Assembly (NCBI RefSeq): GCF_000003815.2
Contig: NC_049980.1
Span: 28,997,537 to 29,061,536 of the forward strand
Origin: Branchiostoma floridae
Taxonomy: Eukaryota > Chordata > Leptocardii > Amphioxiformes > Branchiostomatidae
Direction: 5' to 3'
Length of the DNA: 64,000 nucleotides
Part shown: one piece after another, positions 1 through 64,000 of the stretch
Position numbering within the stretch: position 1 is the stretch's first letter
Layout of the letters: each line of letters begins with the position of its first letter
Program-made: the position numbers and the translations under genes
The notes under the pieces: generated by a model
The model's input: only the letters and a program-made list of their open reading frames with translations
Told to the model about the DNA's origin: nothing
Databases searched by the model: none

Positions 1-381
1 TTAACTGTATTCCAGGCCATTCCTCTGGCCGGCTGACTCCCCTAGCGTACCATTGACTCTATTTGTCCATTTTGATCCGCGGTGCCTGGTAGAGGCTAGG
101 TCTTGTTGGCGGAGCTGCACCCCCGACGATAAGCAGTGTGCAAGGGATGGAACCCCGAATCCCTTTATTCTGACTTAGAAATGTATACGTAGCTACCTAA
201 TAATAGTATGTCTTAATACATAGAAGTAAGTGTAATGTTAGTTACGACTTCACAAGTTTGAACAGGTACGGTTAGTTAGTTACGTACGCCAACACAACAT
301 TGAACAGACAAATACGATCAAAAAATACATTAAAAACACATGAATGCACTGTATTGATTTCGTCGGTCGACTATCCGACGA

Positions 382-480
382 TCAGGAGCGGCCGTCAGCG
401 ATGTTCCGTCCCAAGAGCTCCGTCAGGAACAGGTAGGTCTTGTTGGGCCCCTCGGCACCCTCGACGACCAGCATCATCAT
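382..480 (-). other. Short GC-rich minus-strand ORF, possible terminal exon or remnant
   Basis: Reads MMMLVVEGAEGPNKTYLFLT then ELLGRNIADGRS and a stop, GC-rich against AT-rich flanks. A related stretch (TCGTCGGGGGTGC to CCAACAAGACCTA on the minus strand) lies about 320 bases away near 90-125 but out of frame. I do not recognise a family. It could be an exon end of a gene entering from the right, a repeat, or chance. Confidence 0.2.
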
Positions 481-1666
481 TTCAAGCAAAGTCGTCGAAT
501 GAAAACATAGTTTTGTATCGTCTCGTAAAGTAGTTGTGATATCAATAACTAATTAAACAAGGACCATCATCTTAACTAGAAATACATGGGCATATGGTTA
601 CGTTATACAATGTAAATTGTATAGTGTATTATACAATGTATATTAAATTTCAAAGAAGAAAAAAATATCCGAAAAGTCCGCCTCTAGAAAAGTAGCTATG
701 ATATCAATCAATTCCTAACAAAGGAGCATCAGCTTATCTATAGAAATATAAGTTATGACCGGGCATAATATGGTTTTACAATTTCACCTTGTATATGATA
801 AATAACCAACTCAGGCAAATCTTATATTTCCACTTGCAAAGAAAAAAGGTTATACTCAGTGAGACATTTGTAATGGGTATATTAGTCTCCGATTTCTAAC
901 GTAATGTAGGAAGTTCTACACGATCCTGAAAAGCTATCCCTCGGCAGTTTGTGGAGTTCTGTCGGCCTGATCAAAGGGTGCCGATATGCTAAGTAGGTTT
1001 GGATATAATTACAGAGGAAGCCGCACGACTGCCAATCACAATCACAACCATAGTAACAGCCAGGCTGTGGCATTGTCGGTCTGTGGATGAGATTTGAATT
1101 AAAATACAAGTGCTATTTACTTTTGGAAATGAATCAAGCCAAGAGCTCCAAAGAACGAACCACTGTATTTACGATTCTCTATAGTATTATTATCATTTTT
1201 ATATTCTACGCACTCGATGTGTAACGAAATCAGCACGAGTCTGCGACAGTCACAGACTCGCGGCGATCCGTGTAAGACGCCAGGCACCCCCGGATTGTCA
1301 CTCCTGTTTCAACTTTTTCCCACGCGTTCAGCTGGCCGACACGAGACTGCCGAAACATTGAAAGCCCACCTTTGGTCAATTCCTGTCAAATCTATCTCCA
1401 ACATATAAATTACGATGCCTATTTAGCGCTGTGGCTTGGTTAACTTCGAATATATTAGGGTCACCCATGACTGTTTCGGCTCTAAAAACTACACGGGCGT
1501 CTTTCCCGTCGGCGTCCGAGTTTTCGCAGGTGATTACAAGGGATTGTTGTCATCAAAACAAAATATTCGTCTTTAGCGACAAGTGCAAGACAACAATCAA
1601 TATCAATCTCGGTAAAATCCGTCATTTATACAGAGAATATGATATGTCAAGAAACATCGCACACAT

Positions 1667-1738
1667 ATCCATGCACGCTGCGTATTTCGGGATCAACGAC
1701 CTATCCACGCACGCTGCGTATTTCGGGGTCAACGACCT
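1667..1738. repeat. 36-base tandem repeat, two copies
   Basis: Units at 1667-1702 and 1703-1738 share CACGCTGCGTATTTCGGG and TCAACGACCT with few changes. The period is a multiple of three, and the frame is open through both on the + strand (HAAYFGINDL, HAAYFGVNDL). Confidence 0.85.
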
Positions 1739-2129
1739 AATGTGCGCCGCTTTGAATGCAGAAAACTTCTGATGGATAACACAATCCAATCATTCCAACC
1801 TACAGTTCTCTCATTATGAAACAAGTGTTAGGGATTACATTTTCGCACCAAAAAAGAGAAGAATTTTGTACGGATGAGAACGCACTCCGCTAGCAACATG
1901 AAAGACCGCACCGACCGGAGCCGGTCTTACGTTGATGCGTTGATTTACTACTGTCACTGGAAGGATACCGGCATTCTTACTATTCATATTGTTGTAAAAT
2001 CAAGGCGCTAATCAGTTCTTACGGTGAGGACACGCGGCTCATCATCACCTCATTAGCGTTAATGCGCTCCATGTTGTGATATACGGGAACACACCATACA
2101 AATTGCAATTCTGCTATTTCCTGCCTGGG

Positions 2130-2240
2130 GGCGTAGCTATACGCATAACAGATCGGACCGGTTTTTCCGCCCCCCAAACAGACCGGACCGGTAATTCCGC
2201 GGTCCGGACCGGACCGGTAATTCCGAACACCCACCGATCC
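2130..2240. repeat. GGACCGGT-rich patch, probable transposon end
   Basis: Three copies of GGACCGGT spaced by short linkers, ending ACACCCACC. On the minus strand this resembles the GGTGGGT-type termini with tracts of GGTCCGG of the element at 20506-20950. The partner end was not found. Confidence 0.35.
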
Positions 2241-4015
2241 TAAATACTTCTTGCTGTACTGTTGCCCTTGAAGGTCCCCAACTGACCAAGTGAATTATGT
2301 GAATCATTGGCACAAATGCAATTTTGTGTGGGACACATTCATCTTTTCATAATGTGTGTTCCTGGCCATCTGGAGTTAATTCTATCAACATATCTATTAA
2401 TATGAGGTAAGGGTTATTCCAGAAAAACACACAAAACGGGGGAGGGTAACAGGATGAATAAAAAAACTGATAGACAGGTTAGGGAATGGAACATTAATTT
2501 TTAATTTAAACTACGGCTGCCGTATTAGCGAGATGTAAATAGGAAGTGTTGGAATATCAACAAAAAGCCATCTTGACACCTCTTAGAGTCTTACTAATTT
2601 TTGCTGGAATAGCACTAAGGTGCCAATTGAAAACCATTGCAATTTAAGCACTCACTCTATTTGCAGACAGTTGTCAAATCAACTTAACTAATTAAGTGCC
2701 ATTTTCTTAATACTTAATTCCTCCAATTCTGAATTTTTTGGCCCATGCCTCTAGTCTAGAAAAGTCTAGTACATTTGTGTGCAAAACAATTTAGAAAGGC
2801 TTGTTTGAAAATCCTAATGCACAAATGTGTGATAGTTATCTTGGCTTGTTATGTATGTTTTACAATTGGTACACGGTTCTTCACATCATAGAGTGGCAAA
2901 CCTTGTGCCAAAAAGCTGATCACAATGAAAAGAAAGCATTCTTCATTGATTTCTTTTCCCAAAGTAAACCCTTGATGGTTGGCTGCAAGCTCGAAGTAAT
3001 ATAACACCACGGCGTGTCATCTCTAATCCCCCAGAACCAATTCTGTTCATGTACCATGCAGGTAAAGTGCTCTGTACTCCTTACTTCAATCTGGAACATA
3101 ATTGACCCAAATCTGTCATTCAAAAGGAAGCTGCAGATGGATGTAAATATTTACTACAACTACAGGCTCTTCATTTAGCATATGCTTCTGAAGATTTGGA
3201 AAACAACCAAAGGATGCTTATCATGCCTCTATCCAGCAAATGGAAAGATTCTGTGTCAAAAATAGAACTTATTTGGAGTTCCTTTTCATCTTCTTTGATT
3301 CTCATTTCAGGTGTAGCATGATGCATTTTGAAGGAATTAGGACTAGTATTAGTGATGTGTCTTGTGTTTTTACTTATGTTATAGCCAAGCATACCATGTC
3401 TTGATAAATATGCTGGGTTCTTTTACTTGCTGAGGTTTAATGCCTGAGGCTAACACCTTCATACATTCCTCATTGACGTTAGTATTAGCAATAATTATTC
3501 AGTGCAACAGCCTTTGTGAATAATGCCCCACCTACAAATTGGTTCACCACTGTAACAAATATTGCTTAACAAACAGAAATGAGGATGGCCCTGCTCTTGC
3601 TAATTGCTCTCAGAGGCTTTCCACTACAACAAGAATTGTATCTATTCTAACCCAATTTGGTTTAGATGGAATGCTCCAGAATTTTGAAACGGATGGGAGA
3701 ATGGCCTTAACAAGTCCAGGCACAGTTTTAATAATGCAGCCTAGTGCCTGGATTTGGTGAGAGAACCTCATACAACACCAGGTGAAGATGACTTGATGGG
3801 TTCTTTTCTTATCTTCTGTCATTCCTAATTGAGTAAATTGTCAAGTCAGATGAAATGTAAGAACCACATAATCTAATCTAGCTTTAAAAACAAACAGAAG
3901 AAACACAAATTGACGTAGCACTAAATCCACTATACAATGTTAACAAGTGTTTTGGCAGTGTTGGATTGTAAAATGAAAATAAAATATGGGCAGCCCTGAC
4001 TATACCTTGTACAGT

Positions 4016-4115
4016 NNNNNNNNNNNNNNNNNNNNNNNNNNNNNNNNNNNNNNNNNNNNNNNNNNNNNNNNNNNNNNNNNNNNNNNNNNNNNNNNNNNNN
4101 NNNNNNNNNNNNNNN
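4016..4115. other. Assembly gap, 100 N
   Basis: Unsequenced; the round size suggests a placeholder. It could hide the DAPK start exon. Confidence 1.
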
Positions 4116-5106
4116 AAACGTTAGAATGAGAAGAGGAAGACGCATGCAGCTGATGCTGCAGTGACCTAGAGGATCCCAAATAACAGGTCTAGTGACTCTA
4201 AGGTTATGAAGTTTATCAATTGTTCCATGCATTGTTTCACTAGCTTATGAAGTAATTCTCTCTTTGTGAAATACAATTGATGGCATTTCAGCACCATGGA
4301 TTTCAAACTGTGCTATCTTGGCCCTTGGCAAGAAACAGTTTCTTTTGTGTTTGAAATCCCTCTGAGCTGTTGCACACATGTTATCATTTCATGCACAGCA
4401 CAGAGCAATCTGTAATTGTCAGTGTGTAAATCATAAAATCAATAATTTATGCATCAAGATCAACAGGTCAGAGAAAGAAAAACGGTATGATCCATCTTGG
4501 AAATTGAGATTCAAAGAATAATCTGTTTGACTGCCCCTACTCATCTTTTTCAATCGAATTGTTGTTATGACCAATGAAAGCAATCACGACCAACAATAGA
4601 TTTGCAAAGGTTTAAAAGGATGTATTTGATTGATGACATCTCCTCAAGGTCTTACTAATTACATAGAAAGCTTAGAAAGTTTTGGGAGGTTTTGAAAAGG
4701 TACTGAAATTTTGTTTTGTATGGCAATGTATATTTTAGTCCTTATTTTTGCCCAAAAGTTACTGTGTGCTGGCGTGCTTGATATTGCCAGATCACTCCGT
4801 TTTCTGGACCAAGGTTTAGGGAGTTGTGTGCATGATCCACACCGCCTGCTTTAAAACTCTGTGTAATTCCTTGCTTTCATGCTCTAATTGTTAGTTGGAG
4901 ACCACCCTGCAGATAAGGGATGATGTACATAGGTAATGAATAAGGAGTGGATGAGGCTTAAGGGATGGTAGGCAATGAATACTGAGGAGCACAGTTTCAA
5001 CAAATGAATATTCACATCTGTGTGCACTTCAATCTCAAAGTAAGCTCTGCATAATCCCTTGCCATGTTTTGGAGAGGTCTGTTTAGTAGGTCATGCAAAA
5101 CCCATA

Positions 5107-5180
5107 AGGGTTCAAAATCTACTGGGTGTATAATTTTATGCACTTTTTTGCACCCAAAATCGGAAATGTGCAAGATATCT
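5107..5180. mobile_element. End fragment of a hAT-like MITE
   Basis: AGGGTTCAAAATCTACTGGG followed by a GTGxATAATTTTATGCAC stretch matches the left end of the element at 16552-16887 (AGGGCTGGAAATGCTGGGTG). No partner end is visible before the DAPK exon 270 bases away. Confidence 0.45.
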
Positions 5181-5396
5181 TAAAGTAAACCTCTTAGTCT
5201 AGTGGTGTATGTGCAGTGGCTGTTTATACTTATAGCATATTCTTGACATTTGACTAAGAATAAGAGTATACATAAGAGAAAGATAAGAAAACTTAGCCAA
5301 GAAAAATGTACGCTGCTAATACAAATTGCTAGGAAGGTTACCTTGAAAATTCTTAAGTTGTAGAATGGTCTGCTGAAGTCAACTGTAGAGTTATAA

Positions 5397-63019
<57,623 letters not shown>

Positions 63020-64000
63020 GTAAGGACACCACAAGATTATTATGAGAAACAGAAAGTCGGGAATGATCACAGGGAGGCTGTATGAAACGACAATTTCATA
63101 ACAATTTTTCCTGACAAGGCTGGATAGCCAGAAGACCTTAATAAGAATCCTGACTGGAAAGAATGTTAAGAATTTTAAATCATCACCAGCTGCCAGATTT
63201 TTGTATTTTATCAAATCAAATCACCTAGTCTGGCAAAACATGATTTGGTAAAATGAAAATGAAAATCCTAATCATTCAAGGTATGTCTTGTATAATTGCA
63301 TTTCATTGATTATGCAAATTAAGCAATTTGCTTGGTGTGTGCATTGATGAGTCTATGATGAATATGACTAGCATATGGAAATATGATATTGTGACCAATA
63401 ACAACTGTTACACCTCCCTGTGAATTAGTCCTAGCCTCTTCCATTGACCCCATGACCTGTCAAGTCTGACCTTTGCAGCGACACACATCCTGACACTCTA
63501 CTGACAGTGTAATCAAATAACAAGAACGTAACAAACTGTGACACATCTAAAACAATGGCTCTATATAAATTTGTATGCAGGAAATGTAAGACAAAATTGA
63601 TAAGGCTGATGACTCAAATGTTAGCATATAATCTGCTCTCATCTATATAGAAGACAGGACCTGGCATACATGTGTACTTTGAATCATCATGTCTATGAAT
63701 CAGTCAAAACCACTGACAGTCATGGATAGTGGGGTGGCATGTATTTCTCCAAAGTGGTACTCTAAGAATAAACAAATTTTTATCAATGTACATTCATTAC
63801 TAATTTAACAGCAGCAACATAATGAAAAATAGGAGGGTCATAATGAAATTTACCTGTACTTTGACTCTGAGTCATTATGTTAACGTACCAAATACTTAAG
63901 TAGGCCATTGCAAAACACAGACGTTCTTGACAGTTTAATATTTTGTTTTTACAGTTTTTTGGTTGAAACCATGGTTGGAACAATATGTTACCAGAACAAC
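63020..64000 (+). other. DAPK intron after exon 15, to window end
   Basis: AT-rich intron with no exon or repeat recognised. Confidence 0.6.

Noticed and set aside
300-533. Plus-strand 77-codon frame
   Set aside because: No recognisable features; the opposite strand is the more protein-like, and even that is weak.

Overview
The window is a piece of animal nuclear DNA, most likely from an amphioxus-like marine invertebrate deuterostome. That identification is an inference. It rests on the split gene structure, chordate-type DAPK and FILIP1 family proteins, a dense load of short DNA-transposon remnants and a tandem C2H2 zinc-finger gene. There are three runs of N: 4016-4115, 24029-24128 and 24917-25572.

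The main gene is a death-associated protein kinase (DAPK1-like) on the + strand. Fifteen exons can be read between 5453 and 63019. They give most of the kinase domain (exons 1-7), a 21-residue in-frame cassette exon (8), the calmodulin-binding autoinhibitory segment (9-10), and five ankyrin-repeat units (11-15). All joints agree in phase, and nearly all introns start with GT and end with AG. The exon with the start codon and the first glycines of the ATP loop is not seen; it lies upstream or in the gap at 4016-4115. The remaining ankyrin repeats, ROC/COR-like region and death domain lie past position 64000.

Two further genes lie inside DAPK introns on the same strand. A C2H2 zinc-finger gene (54542-56251, 17 intact fingers) is in the 19.5-kb intron between ankyrin exons 13 and 14. 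A FILIP1/FILIP1L-like coiled-coil gene (57954-61121, about 1055 residues in one open exon) is in the next intron. Just upstream of the zinc-finger ORF are decayed fingers of the same family.

The rest is intron and repeat. Elements with both ends visible include: a hAT-type MITE with a perfect 8-bp target duplication (7464-7696) and a relative at 62625-62858; a hAT-like MITE at 6271-6641; a PIF/Harbinger-type element with TAA duplications (8877-9742); a piggyBac-type MITE in TTAA sites carrying CRE and YY1-like sites (44829-45790); a matched pair of about 210-bp MITEs (14015-14222, 38081-38292); two truncated non-LTR retrotransposon 3' ends with target duplications (30151-30266 and 32504-32719, the latter three bases after a DAPK splice donor); and a CpG-rich block of about 6.9 kb bounded by inverted ends (46828-53689) holding a smaller inverted-repeat element and duplicated 122-bp units.
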